A stretch of 64,000 bases of DNA from a bacterium (GTDB lineage: Bacteria; Bacillota; Bacilli; Lactobacillales; Streptococcaceae), in the NCBI GenBank assembly GCA_905221505.1, contig CAJNDL010000001.1, positions 124,001 to 188,000 of the forward strand. Direction: 5' to 3'. Shown piece after piece: positions 46,078 through 55,516 of the stretch. The position numbers and the translations under genes are program-made. Positions within the stretch are counted from its first letter, which is position 1. The number at the start of each line of letters is the position of its first letter. The notes beneath the pieces were generated by a model. The model was not told the DNA's origin and made no database searches. It saw only the letters and a program-made list of their open reading frames with translations.

Positions 46078-46121
46078 AAGAACCAATGCGTAGGTTGTTG
46101 CTAGCCTACATATTGGTTCTT
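46078..46121. terminator. Bidirectional terminator between the SDR and LysR genes
   Basis: AAGAACCAAT-GTAGG (46078-46094) pairs with CCTAC-ATTGGTTCTT (46105-46121); the T run is stronger for the minus strand. Confidence 0.75.
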
Positions 46122-46129
46122 GTCATTTC

Positions 46130-47038
46130 TCAACTATCAAACTGGACTTCTTCTAGTAGATAGTCGATAAAGCGTTCGCCCATCTTAGACAGGCTGGTTT
46201 TTTCATGCTGGATATAGACCAGCTCAATCGGGTCATCAATGTCCAGTGGGATAGAAACGATATTGTCTCCGTTGAGATTGCTGTTCAAAATCCCCGTCGC
46301 AATAGTATAACCATCCAAACCAATCAAGAGATTAAAGAGGGTGGCACGGTCACTAACCACGATGGATTTCTTATGGTGTTCTTGGGAAAGGATTTCTTCT
46401 GAGAAGTAGAAGGAATTGTGCGTTCCCTGGTCATAGCTGAGGTAAGGGAAGTTTTCCAAATCAGACAGTTTCACCTTGTCTTTCTTTGCCAGAGGGTTGG
46501 TCTTGCTGACAAAGATATGGGGCTGGGCTGTAAAGAGATGGTGAGCCAGCAGGTGGTTGTCATCCAGCATTTTTGTTAAAACATCACGGTTGTAGCTGTT
46601 TAGGAAGAGGACACCGACCTCACTACGGAAGTTCTTGACGTCGTCGATAATCTCCCAAGTCCGCGTTTCACGAAGGAAGAGCTCGTATTTTTCCATATCG
46701 CTTTTCTTGAGTAGTGATACAAAGGCATTGACCACAAAGGCATAGTGCTGGGAGGACACGCTAAAGAGTTCTCGATGGGCGACAGGATTTTTATAGCGTT
46801 CTTCCAGAAGCTGGGTCTGCTCGACAACCTGACGGGCATAAGAGAGGAACTCCATGCCATCACGAGTTAAGGTGATACCCTTGGGATTGCGGATAAAGAT
46901 CTCGATGCCCATCTCATTTTCCAAATCTCTCACAGCATTGGAAAGACTTGGTTGGGTGATAAAGAGCTGTTTGGCTGCCTCATTCATGGAGCCAGTTTCG
47001 ACGATTTTGATAATATAATGTAATTGTTGAATTCTCAT
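46130..47038 (-). CDS. LysR-family transcriptional regulator (CpsY/MtaR-like)
   Basis: DNA-binding regulator of 302 residues with an N-terminal winged HTH (MRIQQLHYIIKIVETGSMNE, then AAKQLFITQPSLSNAVRDLE) and a periplasmic-binding-like effector domain. The sequence style resembles the CpsY/MtaR group of streptococci, which often control methionine or other amino-acid uptake. I start at the ATG at 47038; a longer frame upstream has no support. The -10 box TACAAT ends six bases before it and there is no ribosome binding site, so leaderless translation is likely. It is divergent from yqgQ. Confidence 0.87.
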   Translation of the reverse strand: MRIQQLHYIIKIVETGSMNEAAKQLFITQPSLSNAVRDLENEMGIEIFIRNPKGITLTRDGMEFLSYARQVVEQTQLLEERYKNPVAHRELFSVSSQHYAFVVNAFVSLLKKSDMEKYELFLRETRTWEIIDDVKNFRSEVGVLFLNSYNRDVLTKMLDDNHLLAHHLFTAQPHIFVSKTNPLAKKDKVKLSDLENFPYLSYDQGTHNSFYFSEEILSQEHHKKSIVVSDRATLFNLLIGLDGYTIATGILNSNLNGDNIVSIPLDIDDPIELVYIQHEKTSLSKMGERFIDYLLEEVQFDS

Positions 47039-47044
47039 GTTTTT

Positions 47045-47074
47045 ATTGTACCATACTTGCGTCAGAATCGCCAA
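47045..47074 (-). promoter_or_regulatory. LysR gene promoter
   Basis: On the minus strand TTGGCG (47074-47069), 18 bases, TGG-TACAAT with -10 at 47050-47045, so the transcript begins at about the ATG. Confidence 0.6.
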
Positions 47075-47113
47075 GGAAGATAGGAAAATCAGGAGTATTG
47101 TGTGAGTCTCTTC

Positions 47114-47142
47114 TTGAAAAAAACACAAAATTTTGCTAGAAT
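47114..47142 (+). promoter_or_regulatory. yqgQ promoter
   Basis: TTGAAA (47114-47119), 17 bases, TAGAAT (47137-47142) with extended TGC. The predicted start coincides with the ATG at 47150. Confidence 0.7.
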
Positions 47143-47149
47143 GAGTCTT

Positions 47150-47371
47150 ATGAAAACATTCTATGATGTGCAGCAATTCCTCAAACGATTTGGTATTATT
47201 GTTTACATGGGAAAACGCTTATATGATATTGAACTGATGAAGCTGGAACTCTCTCGGATTTACGATGCAGGGTTGATGGACAAACTAGACTATCTAGAAG
47301 CAGAAGCGGTTCTTCGCAGGGAGCACAAGGTAGAATTGGATTATATTGAGAAAAATGGAGAAAAGAACTAA
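47150..47371 (+). CDS. yqgQ: YqgQ-family protein (DUF910)
   Basis: Small Firmicutes protein of 73 residues, mostly helical (MKTFYDVQQFLKRFGIIVYM, then YDIELMKLELSRIYDAG and YLEAEAVLRREHKVEL). Its function is unknown. I start at the ATG at 47150 because the promoter's predicted transcription start falls there; an in-frame ATG at 47141 lies inside the -10 region. There is no ribosome binding site, so leaderless translation is likely. The following gene starts within its stop codon (TAATG). Confidence 0.83.
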   Translation: MKTFYDVQQFLKRFGIIVYMGKRLYDIELMKLELSRIYDAGLMDKLDYLEAEAVLRREHKVELDYIEKNGEKN

Positions 47372-47754
47372 TGGTTACTTGGATTTTGTGGGCACTTATA
47401 CTGGCAATGTTGGCATGGATGGGCTTTAACTATCTTCGTATTCGCCGTGCGGCTAAAATTGTGGACAATGAGGAATTTGAAGCCTTGATTCGTACGGGTC
47501 AATTAATTGATTTGCGCGACCCAGCAGAATTCCACAGAAAGCATATCCTTGGAGCTCGCAATATTCCTTCAAGTCAGTTGAAGACTAGTCTTGCAGCCCT
47601 TCGTAAGGATAAACCTGTCCTTCTTTACGAAAACCAACGTGCGCAACGAGTTACAAATGCAGCACTTTACTTGAAAAAACAAGGCTTTTCTGAGATTTAT
47701 ATCCTTTCTTATGGCTTGGATTCTTGGAAAGGGAAAGTCAAAGTTGAGAAATAA
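47371..47754 (+). CDS. Membrane-anchored rhodanese-like protein lacking the active-site cysteine
   Basis: Protein of 127 residues with one N-terminal membrane segment (about 3-22) and a rhodanese domain on the cytoplasmic or external side: LIDLRDPAEFHRKHILGARN, then PVLLYENQRAQR and GFSEIYILSYGLDSWKG. In active rhodaneses the loop after the strand is Cys-x(4)-Arg; here position 87 is glutamate, so sulfur transfer is not expected. It may serve as a binding module. Translation is coupled to yqgQ. Confidence 0.87.
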   Translation: MVTWILWALILAMLAWMGFNYLRIRRAAKIVDNEEFEALIRTGQLIDLRDPAEFHRKHILGARNIPSSQLKTSLAALRKDKPVLLYENQRAQRVTNAALYLKKQGFSEIYILSYGLDSWKGKVKVEK

Positions 47755-47760
47755 GAAAAC

Positions 47761-47790
47761 GAGCTTGGATATTTTCCGAGCTCATTTTTT
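47761..47790. terminator. Terminator between rhodanese-like and RsuA-like genes
   Basis: GAGCTTGG (47761-47768) pairs with CCGAGCTC (47776-47783) apart from one mismatch, with a T run on the plus strand. Confidence 0.75.
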
Positions 47791-48514
47791 AACCACTTTT
47801 TCTGAGAAAGTCACGAATGCTTGCTAATTCTTGGGAGTTTAGGGGGCGAAAGTCTCCCTCTTGAAGATTCTCATCCAAACTCCAAGGCCCAAAATGAGTA
47901 CGTTTGAGAGAGGTGACTTTGACACCAACTGACAGGAACATTTTCTTGACCTGATGAAATTTCCCTTCTGAAATGGTGATAGAGGCTTGACTGAGGGCAG
48001 GACTTGCAGATAGAATCTCTAGTCTTGCAGGTTTACAGACAGTACCATCTAAAAAGACAATTCCCTTTTGAAAGGCTTGGATATGGGCAGGTGTCAGAAG
48101 TCCATTAACCTCAACTTGGTAGGTCTTATCGACATGATATTGGGGGTGGAGGAGCTGAAAGCCCAAGGGACCATTGTCGGTCAAGAGGAGAAGGCCCGTC
48201 GTATCTCGGTCCAGTCGGCCGACGGCATAGAGCTTGTCAGACTGAATGTCAGGTGGCAGGAGGTCCATGACAGTTGGAAGTTCCTTGTCTTTATTGGCTG
48301 TCACGACACCAGCAGGTTTATGAAGCATGAGATAGCTGTGCTCATAGCCTCGAATGATTCGGCCCTGAAAAAGGAGTTCTTGTAGCCCTGTATCGATATT
48401 CTGGGCTAGGGAGCGGGCTGGGCAACCATCGACTAGAACTTCCTCTTTGAGAAGTGCTTGTTTCATGGCCTTTCGGCTGATTTTTTCTTGGGCTAATAAA
48501 TTATCTAAACGCAT
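47789..48514 (-). CDS. RsuA-family rRNA pseudouridine synthase
   Basis: Isomerises a uridine in ribosomal RNA, most likely position 516 of 16S rRNA by family. The 241-residue product has an S4 RNA-binding domain (MRLDNLLAQEKISRK at the start) and the catalytic motif AVGRLDRDTTGLLLLT (D102), plus ISEGKFHQVKKMF near the end. The start at 48514 follows a short leader with weak AGG. Confidence 0.92.
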   Translation of the reverse strand: MRLDNLLAQEKISRKAMKQALLKEEVLVDGCPARSLAQNIDTGLQELLFQGRIIRGYEHSYLMLHKPAGVVTANKDKELPTVMDLLPPDIQSDKLYAVGRLDRDTTGLLLLTDNGPLGFQLLHPQYHVDKTYQVEVNGLLTPAHIQAFQKGIVFLDGTVCKPARLEILSASPALSQASITISEGKFHQVKKMFLSVGVKVTSLKRTHFGPWSLDENLQEGDFRPLNSQELASIRDFLRKSG

Positions 48515-48624
48515 ACTGTGCCTATCTTATCATAAGTTGTTTGCTTTGAAAAGGCTTGACGTGAAAAGAAAAGCAGAGTGAAAACATTTACACTTGCTTG
48601 AGTTATGTTATTTACTTGAAAATA

Positions 48625-48633
48625 TGGTATAAT
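48625..48633 (+). promoter_or_regulatory. Extended -10 promoter of typA
   Basis: TGGTATAAT at 48625-48633; GAGG at 48667-48670 precedes the ATG at 48676. Confidence 0.65.
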
Positions 48634-48675
48634 CGTTCAGTTAGAAAATAAATTTTGAATACTATAGAGGAAATC

Positions 48676-50517
48676 ATGACAAAATTAAGAGAAGATATCC
48701 GTAACATTGCGATTATCGCCCACGTTGACCACGGTAAAACAACCCTCGTTGACGAATTGTTGAAACAATCAGAAACGCTTGATGCACGTACTGAATTGGC
48801 TGAGCGTGCTATGGACTCAAACGATATCGAAAAAGAGCGTGGAATTACCATCCTTGCTAAAAATACAGCCGTTGCTTACAACGGAACTCGTATCAACATC
48901 ATGGACACACCAGGACACGCGGACTTCGGTGGGGAAGTTGAGCGTATCATGAAAATGGTTGACGGTGTTGTCTTGGTCGTAGATGCCTACGAAGGAACAA
49001 TGCCACAAACTCGTTTCGTATTGAAAAAAGCCTTGGAACAAGACCTTGTCCCAATCGTGGTTGTTAACAAAATCGACAAACCATCAGCTCGCCCAGCAGA
49101 AGTAGTGGACGAAGTATTGGAACTATTCATCGAGCTTGGTGCAGATGATGATCAGCTTGACTTCCCAGTGGTATATGCTTCAGCTATCAACGGAACTTCT
49201 TCATTGTCAGATGATCCAGCTGACCAAGAAGCTACGATGGCACCAATCTTTGACACGATTATCGACCACATCCCAGCTCCAGTAGACAACTCAGATGAGC
49301 CTTTGCAGTTCCAAGTATCACTTTTGGACTACAATGACTTCGTTGGTCGTATCGGTATCGGTCGTGTCTTCCGTGGTACTGTTAAGGTTGGGGACCAAGT
49401 TACCCTTTCTAAACTTGATGGCACAACTAAAAACTTCCGTGTTACAAAACTCTTCGGTTTCTTTGGTTTGGAACGTCGTGAAATCCAAGAAGCTAAAGCA
49501 GGTGATTTGATTGCCGTTTCAGGTATGGAAGATATCTTTGTCGGTGAAACTATCACTCCGACAGACGCAGTTGAAGCTCTTCCAATCCTACACATCGATG
49601 AGCCAACTCTTCAAATGACTTTCTTGGTTAACAACTCACCATTTGCTGGTAAAGAAGGTAAATGGGTGACTTCTCGTAAGGTGGAAGAGCGCTTGCAGGC
49701 AGAATTACAAACAGACGTTTCCCTTCGTGTTGACCCAACTGATTCACCAGATAAATGGACGGTTTCAGGACGTGGAGAATTGCACTTGTCAATCCTTATT
49801 GAAACAATGCGTCGTGAGGGTTATGAACTTCAAGTATCTCGTCCAGAAGTTATCGTAAAAGAAATTGACGGTGTTAAATGTGAGCCATTTGAACGTGTCC
49901 AAATCGACACTCCAGAAGAATACCAAGGTTCTGTTATCCAAAGCCTTTCTGAACGTAAGGGTGAAATGTTGGATATGATTTCAACTGGTAATGGTCAAAC
50001 TCGTTTGGTCTTCCTTGTTCCAGCGCGTGGTTTGATTGGATACTCAACTGAGTTCTTGTCAATGACTCGTGGTTACGGTATCATGAACCATACCTTCGAC
50101 CAATACTTGCCATTGATTCCAGGTGAAATTGGTGGACGTCACCGTGGTGCCCTTGTTTCTATCGATGCTGGTAAGGCTACAACTTACTCAATCATGTCTA
50201 TCGAAGAACGTGGTACAATCTTTGTCAACCCAGGTACTGAGGTTTACGAAGGAATGATTATCGGTGAAAATTCTCGTGAAAACGACTTGACAGTTAATAT
50301 CACTAAGGCTAAACAAATGACCAACGTTCGTTCAGCTACTAAGGACCAAACAGCTGTTATCAAGACACCTCGTATCTTGACCCTTGAAGAGTCTCTTGAG
50401 TTCTTGAACGACGATGAGTACATGGAAGTAACGCCTGAGTCTATCCGTTTGCGTAAACAAATCCTTAACAAGGCAGAACGTGAGAAAGCTAACAAGAAGA
50501 AAAAATCAGCTGAATAA
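48676..50517 (+). CDS. typA: Ribosome-associated GTPase TypA/BipA
   Basis: Translational GTPase of 613 residues involved in ribosome assembly and stress adaptation. The G domain starts early ([20 protein letters not shown]), with the switch I segment [27 protein letters not shown] and [12 protein letters not shown]. Elongation-factor domains and the TypA-specific C-terminal domain follow. I start at the ATG at 48676 after GAGG; an earlier in-frame ATG at 48655 has no binding site. The tail is lysine-rich. Confidence 0.97.
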   Translation: MTKLREDIRNIAIIAHVDHGKTTLVDELLKQSETLDARTELAERAMDSNDIEKERGITILAKNTAVAYNGTRINIMDTPGHADFGGEVERIMKMVDGVVLVVDAYEGTMPQTRFVLKKALEQDLVPIVVVNKIDKPSARPAEVVDEVLELFIELGADDDQLDFPVVYASAINGTSSLSDDPADQEATMAPIFDTIIDHIPAPVDNSDEPLQFQVSLLDYNDFVGRIGIGRVFRGTVKVGDQVTLSKLDGTTKNFRVTKLFGFFGLERREIQEAKAGDLIAVSGMEDIFVGETITPTDAVEALPILHIDEPTLQMTFLVNNSPFAGKEGKWVTSRKVEERLQAELQTDVSLRVDPTDSPDKWTVSGRGELHLSILIETMRREGYELQVSRPEVIVKEIDGVKCEPFERVQIDTPEEYQGSVIQSLSERKGEMLDMISTGNGQTRLVFLVPARGLIGYSTEFLSMTRGYGIMNHTFDQYLPLIPGEIGGRHRGALVSIDAGKATTYSIMSIEERGTIFVNPGTEVYEGMIIGENSRENDLTVNITKAKQMTNVRSATKDQTAVIKTPRILTLEESLEFLNDDEYMEVTPESIRLRKQILNKAEREKANKKKKSAE

Positions 50518-50536
50518 GAGCTAGAAAGAGATAGAG

Positions 50537-50791
50537 ATGGTTTATTTAATCATAGGAATCCTCTTATTACTACTCTATGTATTTGCGACACCAGAAAGCA
50601 TTAAAGGGACAGTTAATATCGTCCTTGTCGTCTTTGCTTTCGTAGCACTTTTGATTTTGCTCATGCTGTCTGTTCTGCAAATCTTTCAGCTACCGACAGA
50701 ATTCTTTATCGCAGTCGCTATGCTCTTCCTAGCATACTTTAGCTTGCGAGATATTACCCTCATGTCGGTCAATAAAAGTAAAAGAAGATAA
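50537..50791 (+). CDS. DUF3165-type small membrane protein
   Basis: Protein of 84 residues with three hydrophobic segments (about 2-17, 25-46 and 56-68) and a basic tail (NKSKRR). It resembles the streptococcal DUF3165 family; function unknown. It begins 20 bases after typA and ends at a terminator, so it is probably co-transcribed with it. Confidence 0.78.
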   Translation: MVYLIIGILLLLLYVFATPESIKGTVNIVLVVFAFVALLILLMLSVLQIFQLPTEFFIAVAMLFLAYFSLRDITLMSVNKSKRR

Positions 50792-50816
50792 AAAGAGAGT
50801 TTCGGCTCTCTTTTTT
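50791..50816 (+). terminator. Terminator after the typA operon
   Basis: AAAAGAGAG (50791-50799) pairs with CTCTCTTTT (50806-50814), followed by T residues. Confidence 0.9.
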
Positions 50817-50870
50817 GCTTGTTAGAATGCTGAATATGGGCATTTTCGTTTAGAATTATTTCCATAAAAA

Positions 50871-50879
50871 TGGTAAAAT
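50871..50879 (+). promoter_or_regulatory. Extended -10 promoter of murD-murG-divIB
   Basis: TGGTAAAAT at 50871-50879, about 28 bases before the murD ATG. Confidence 0.55.
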
Positions 50880-50906
50880 AGTAAGAGTAGAAATGGAGTT
50901 TGAGAC

Positions 50907-52259
50907 ATGAAAGTAATAGATCAATTTAAAAATAAGAAAGTCCTTGTTTTAGGTTTGGCCAAGTCTGGTGAATCTGCAGCTCGTTTGTTGGACAAGCTAG
51001 GTGCAATTGTGACAGTAAATGATGGGAAGCCTTTCGAGGACAATCCAGCTGCCCAAAGTTTGCTGGAAGAAGGTATCAAGGTTATCACAGGTGGCCATCC
51101 TTTGGAACTCTTGGATGAAGAGTTTTCCCTTATGGTGAAAAATCCAGGTATCCCTTACAGCAATCCCATGATTGAAAAGGCTTTGGCCAAGGGAATTCCA
51201 GTCTTGACTGAGGTGGAATTGGCTTACTTGATTTCAGAAGCACCGATTGTTGGTATTACTGGTTCAAATGGAAAAACAACCACAACGACTATGATTGGTG
51301 AAGTTTTGACTGCTGCTGGGCAACATGGTCTCTTATCAGGAAATATCGGCTATCCTGCCAGTCAAGTAGCCCAAACTGCGACAGATAAGGACACGCTTGT
51401 CATGGAGCTTTCTTCTTTCCAACTGATGGGCGTTCAAGAATTCCATCCTGAGATTGCGGTTATTACCAACCTCATGCCAACTCATATCGACTACCATGGT
51501 TCTTTTGAGGAATATGTAGCAGCTAAGTGGAATATCCAGAACAAGATGACAGCAGATGATTTCCTTGTCTTGAACTTTAACCAAGACTTGGCAAAAGAAT
51601 TGGCTAGCAAAACACAAGCCACTGTTGTTCCATTCTCAACACAAGAAAAGGTTGATGGAGCTTATTTGGAAGATGGTCAGCTCTACTTCCGTGGAGAAGT
51701 GGTTATGGCAGCTAGTGAAATCGGTGTTCCAGGTAGCCACAATGTGGAAAATGCCCTTGCGACTATTGCAGTTGCCAAGCTTCGTGGTGTGGATAACCAA
51801 ACCATCAAAGAAACTCTTTCAGCCTTTGGTGGTGTCAAACACCGTCTCCAATTTGTGGATGAAATCAAGGGTATCAAATTCTATAATGATAGCAAGTCAA
51901 CCAATATCTTGGCTACTCAAAAAGCCTTGTCAGGATTTGACAACAGCAAGGTCATCTTGATTGCAGGTGGTTTAGACCGTGGCAATGAGTTTGACGAATT
52001 GGTTCCAGACATTACTGGGCTTAAGAAGATGGTCATCCTCGGTCAATCTGCTGAGCGTGTCAAACGGGCAGCGGATAAGGCTGGTGTGGCTTATGTGGAT
52101 GCGACTGATATTGCAGATGCGACCCGCAAGGCCTATGAGCTTGCAACTAAAGGAGATGTGGTTCTCCTCAGTCCTGCCAATGCTAGCTGGGATATGTATG
52201 CTAACTTTGAAGTACGTGGCGACCTCTTTATCGACACAGTAGCGGAGTTAAAGGAATAA
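50907..52259 (+). CDS. murD: UDP-N-acetylmuramoylalanine--D-glutamate ligase MurD
   Basis: Cytoplasmic Mur ligase of 450 residues that adds D-glutamate to the peptidoglycan precursor. It contains the N-terminal nucleotide fold [17 protein letters not shown], the ATP loop [27 protein letters not shown] and the C-terminal FYNDSKSTN and GGLDRGNEF segments. It begins the murD-murG-divIB gene set, and its stop codon is one base from the murG ATG. Confidence 0.97.
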   Translation: MKVIDQFKNKKVLVLGLAKSGESAARLLDKLGAIVTVNDGKPFEDNPAAQSLLEEGIKVITGGHPLELLDEEFSLMVKNPGIPYSNPMIEKALAKGIPVLTEVELAYLISEAPIVGITGSNGKTTTTTMIGEVLTAAGQHGLLSGNIGYPASQVAQTATDKDTLVMELSSFQLMGVQEFHPEIAVITNLMPTHIDYHGSFEEYVAAKWNIQNKMTADDFLVLNFNQDLAKELASKTQATVVPFSTQEKVDGAYLEDGQLYFRGEVVMAASEIGVPGSHNVENALATIAVAKLRGVDNQTIKETLSAFGGVKHRLQFVDEIKGIKFYNDSKSTNILATQKALSGFDNSKVILIAGGLDRGNEFDELVPDITGLKKMVILGQSAERVKRAADKAGVAYVDATDIADATRKAYELATKGDVVLLSPANASWDMYANFEVRGDLFIDTVAELKE

Positions 52260-52260
52260 T

Positions 52261-53319
52261 ATGAAAAAAATTGTCTTTACAGGTGGGGGGACGGTTGGAC
52301 ACGTCACCCTCAATCTTTTGTTAATGCCCAAGTTCATCGAAGATGGCTGGGAAGTCCACTATGTCGGGGACAAGCGTGGTATCGAACACCAAGAAATCCT
52401 TAAGTCAGGTCTAGATGTCACTTTCCATTCTATTGCGACTGGAAAATTGCGTCGCTATTTCTCTTGGCAAAATATGCTGGATGTCTTCAAAGTTGGTTGG
52501 GGAATTGTCCAATCTCTCTTTATCATGTTGCGACTTCGCCCACAGGCTCTTTTTTCAAAGGGGGGCTTTGTCTCAGTACCGCCTGTTATCGCAGCACGTG
52601 TGTCAGGAGTGCCAGTCTTTATTCACGAATCTGACTTGTCCATGGGCTTGGCCAATAAGATCGCCTATAAGTTTGCGACGAAGATGTATTCAACCTTTGA
52701 GCAAGCTTCAAGTTTGTCTAAGGTCGAGCATGTGGGAGCGGTGACCAAGGTTTTAGACCAAAAAACTCCAGAACCAGATGAATTGGTGGATATTCAAACC
52801 CACTTTAATCCAAAATTGCCAACTGTATTGTTTGTCGGTGGTTCTGCAGGGGCTCGTGTCTTTAACCAATTGGTGACAGACCATAAGAAAGAACTGACAG
52901 AGCGCTACAATATTATCAATCTAACTGGAGATTCAAGTCTGAACGAGTTGAGCCAAAATCTCTTTCGTGTTGACTATGTGACCAATCTCTATCAGCCCTT
53001 GATGGAATTGGCTGACATTGTTGTGACGCGTGGTGGTGCCAATACGATTTTTGAGCTCTTGGCCATGGCAAAATTACATGTTATTGTGCCACTTGGTCGT
53101 GAAGCTAGTCGTGGTGACCAGATTGAAAATGCAGCTTACTTTGTAAAAAAAGGCTATGCAGAAGAGCTTCAAGAAAGCGATTTGACCTTGGATAGTTTGG
53201 AAGAAAAACTTTCTCACTTACTAAGCCACAAGGAAGATTATCAAGCTAAGATGAAGGATTCTAAGGAATTGAAATCTCTAGCAGATTTTTATCAATTATT
53301 GAAAAAAGATTTATCATAA
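52261..53319 (+). CDS. murG: UDP-GlcNAc:lipid I N-acetylglucosaminyltransferase MurG
   Basis: Membrane-associated GT28 glycosyltransferase that makes lipid II from lipid I. The 352-residue product has the glycine-rich loop [35 protein letters not shown], the second-domain [14 protein letters not shown] and the UDP-GlcNAc site [15 protein letters not shown] and [15 protein letters not shown]. The first loop reads GGTVGH instead of the common GGTGGH; as I recall, pneumococcal MurG does the same. It links directly to murD upstream. Confidence 0.97.
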   Translation: MKKIVFTGGGTVGHVTLNLLLMPKFIEDGWEVHYVGDKRGIEHQEILKSGLDVTFHSIATGKLRRYFSWQNMLDVFKVGWGIVQSLFIMLRLRPQALFSKGGFVSVPPVIAARVSGVPVFIHESDLSMGLANKIAYKFATKMYSTFEQASSLSKVEHVGAVTKVLDQKTPEPDELVDIQTHFNPKLPTVLFVGGSAGARVFNQLVTDHKKELTERYNIINLTGDSSLNELSQNLFRVDYVTNLYQPLMELADIVVTRGGANTIFELLAMAKLHVIVPLGREASRGDQIENAAYFVKKGYAEELQESDLTLDSLEEKLSHLLSHKEDYQAKMKDSKELKSLADFYQLLKKDLS

Positions 53320-53328
53320 GGAAAGTAA

Positions 53329-54549
53329 ATGTCAAAAGATAAGAAAAATGAGGGCAAAGAAATCCTCGAAGAATTTAAAGAGTTATCAGAATGGCAGAAA
53401 CGAAACCAAGAATATCTAAAAAAGAAGGCTGAAGAAGAGGCAGCCCTAGCTGAGGAGAAGGAAAAGGAAAGACAAGCTCGAATGGGAGAAAAATCCGAGA
53501 AGTCAGAGGACAAGGAGGGCTCGGAGAGTGAAGCGGCCCCAGAAGATGAAGAATCAGCTAAGGAAAAGTCTGAAGAAAAAGTAGAAGCCCCAGAGGGTGA
53601 CAAAAAGGAAGAAGAGATAGAAGAATCAGGGGCTAAAGAGGACGAGGACCATGATAAAAAGCTTGCTAAAAAGGTTACCAAAGAAAAACCAGCCAAAGCA
53701 AAGATTCCTGGCCTCCATATCTTACGAGCCTTAACGATTTTATTTCCAAGTCTATTTTTATTGGTCGTCTCTGCCTACTTGCTCAGTCCTTATGCAACCA
53801 TGAAGGATATCCGTATTGAGGGAACGGTTCAAACTACGGCTGATGATATTCGACAGGCTTCAGGCATTCAGGATTCGGATTATACGATTAACCTTCTGCT
53901 AGACAAGGCAAAATATGAAGAACAGATCAAGTCTAATTATTGGGTTGAATCAGCTCAGCTTGTCTATCAATTTCCAACTAAGTTTACTATAAAGGTCAAG
54001 GAATACGATATTGTTGCCTACTATGTTTCTGGTGAAAATCATTATCCAATCCTTTCAAGTGGAAAGGTGGAGACTAGCGCGGTAAGTTTGGTGAGTCTGC
54101 CAGAAACTTATTTGTCAGTTCTCTTTAATGACAGCGAACAAATCAAGGCTTTTGTCTCAGAACTTTCTCAAATTAGTCCAGAACTCAAGGCTGCTATCCA
54201 AAAGGTGGAATTAGCCCCAAGCAAGGTGACATCAGATCTAATTCGATTGACTATGAATGATTCGGACGAGATCTTGGTTCCCCTGTCTGAAATGAGCAAG
54301 AAATTGCCTTACTACAGCAAGATCAAGCCTCAATTGTCAGAACCGAGTGTGATTGACATGGAAGCTGGAATCTACAGTTATACTGTGGCGGATAAATTAA
54401 TTATGGAGGCTGAGGAAAAAGCCAAAAAAGAGGCCGAAGAAGCTGAGAAAAAGCAGGAAGAAGAACGTAAACGTTTAGAAGAAGAAAAGAAAAAACAAGA
54501 GGAAGAGAGCAATCGAAACCAAACAAGTCAGCGTTCATCGCGTCGCTAG
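53329..54549 (+). CDS. divIB: Cell-division protein DivIB/FtsQ
   Basis: Bitopic divisome protein of 406 residues. The cytoplasmic N-terminus is a long Lys/Glu-rich region (about 1-125) predicted to be disordered or coiled, followed by one membrane segment (about 132-155). Outside is the POTRA region (MKDIRIEGTVQTTADDIRQA) and the beta domain (YEEQIKSNYWVESAQLVYQF). The end is another Glu/Lys-rich tail (about 360-395). Binding partners known for the family are FtsL and DivIC. It is the third gene of the cluster after murG. Confidence 0.94.
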   Translation: MSKDKKNEGKEILEEFKELSEWQKRNQEYLKKKAEEEAALAEEKEKERQARMGEKSEKSEDKEGSESEAAPEDEESAKEKSEEKVEAPEGDKKEEEIEESGAKEDEDHDKKLAKKVTKEKPAKAKIPGLHILRALTILFPSLFLLVVSAYLLSPYATMKDIRIEGTVQTTADDIRQASGIQDSDYTINLLLDKAKYEEQIKSNYWVESAQLVYQFPTKFTIKVKEYDIVAYYVSGENHYPILSSGKVETSAVSLVSLPETYLSVLFNDSEQIKAFVSELSQISPELKAAIQKVELAPSKVTSDLIRLTMNDSDEILVPLSEMSKKLPYYSKIKPQLSEPSVIDMEAGIYSYTVADKLIMEAEEKAKKEAEEAEKKQEEERKRLEEEKKKQEEESNRNQTSQRSSRR

Positions 54550-54592
54550 GTTTACCTTTTCTCCTAGAGCTCTTTAGTTGCCATGTTTTTAC

Positions 54593-54621
54593 TTGACAAG
54601 TGTTAGTAGAAATAATAGAAT
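54593..54621 (+). promoter_or_regulatory. Promoter of pyrFE
   Basis: Consensus TTGACA (54593-54598), 17 bases, TAGAAT (54616-54621), directly before the PyrR leader. Confidence 0.85.
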
Positions 54622-54640
54622 AGTAAAAAACCTTTAAAGC

Positions 54641-54729
54641 AGTCCAGAGAGGCAGCTAAGGTTAGACGGTGAAAGGGTGTAGACTACCCATTTTTCGTGG
54701 AACCTTGCTGTTGGCAGGTTCCTTTTTTT
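54641..54729 (+). promoter_or_regulatory. PyrR-binding attenuator leader of pyrFE
   Basis: The leader starts with the conserved PyrR-binding loop AGTCCAGAGAGGCAGCTAAG (54641-54660). A terminator hairpin, GGAACCT (54699-54705) / AGGTTCC (54716-54722) with an added GC pair, then follows and runs into seven T residues (54723-54729). By the known mechanism, PyrR bound to UMP stabilises the binding loop and favours termination before pyrF. No pyrR gene lies in the window. Confidence 0.87.
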
Positions 54730-54781
54730 GTGGCTTCTGTTGACCAGACTCTCTCACTAGCAAAGGTAAAAGGAGAAACCT

Positions 54782-55477
54782 ATGCGAGAACATCGTCCAG
54801 TCATTGCTCTTGATTTTCCTGGTTTTGAGGCGGTCAAGGAATTTTTATCTCTTTTCCCAGCAGAAGAAAGTCTTTATCTAAAAGTGGGGATGGAGCTTTA
54901 TTACGCAACGGGGCCTGAGATTGTGTCTTACTTGAAAGGCTTGGGCCATAGTGTCTTTTTGGATCTCAAACTTCATGACATTCCCAATACAGTCAAGTCA
55001 GCCATGAAGGTCTTGTCTCAGCTTGGTGTCGATATGACCAATGTTCATGCGGCTGGTGGTGTAGAGATGATGAAGGCTGCGCGTGAATGTCTTGGAAGTC
55101 AAGCAAAATTGATAGCTGTAACGCAGCTTACATCAACGTCAGAAGCCCAGATGCAGGAGTTTCAAAATATCCAAACCAGTCTGCAAGAGTCTGTGATTCA
55201 CTATGCCAAGAAGACAGCTGAATCGGGCTTGGATGGTGTCGTTTGCTCGGCTCAGGAAGTACAACTCATCAAGCAAGCCACCAATCCAGATTTTATCTGC
55301 CTGACACCAGGGATTCGTCCAGCAGGTGCTGCAGTTGGAGACCAAAAACGCGTTATGACACCTGCTGATGCCTATCAAATCGGTAGTGACTATATCGTAG
55401 TGGGACGTCCCATTACCCAAGCTGAGAATCCTGTTGAAGCTTATCATGCCATCAAGGATGAATGGAACCAAGACTAG
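54782..55477 (+). CDS. pyrF: Orotidine 5'-phosphate decarboxylase PyrF
   Basis: Last step of UMP synthesis. The 231-residue TIM-barrel product has the catalytic tetrad region [10 protein letters not shown] (D61, K63, D66), the loops TNVHAAGG and the phosphate-binding TPGIRPAG and [12 protein letters not shown] precedes the ATG by several bases. It is transcribed with pyrE behind the attenuator. Confidence 0.97.
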   Translation: MREHRPVIALDFPGFEAVKEFLSLFPAEESLYLKVGMELYYATGPEIVSYLKGLGHSVFLDLKLHDIPNTVKSAMKVLSQLGVDMTNVHAAGGVEMMKAARECLGSQAKLIAVTQLTSTSEAQMQEFQNIQTSLQESVIHYAKKTAESGLDGVVCSAQEVQLIKQATNPDFICLTPGIRPAGAAVGDQKRVMTPADAYQIGSDYIVVGRPITQAENPVEAYHAIKDEWNQD

Positions 55478-55516
55478 AATTAAAGAAATAGATTATAAAA
55501 ACAAAAGGAGAAGACC

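Noticed and set aside
53292-53696. Serine-rich minus-strand frame opposite divIB
   Set aside because: Complement of the Glu/Lys-rich DivIB N-terminus; low complexity and no start signal.
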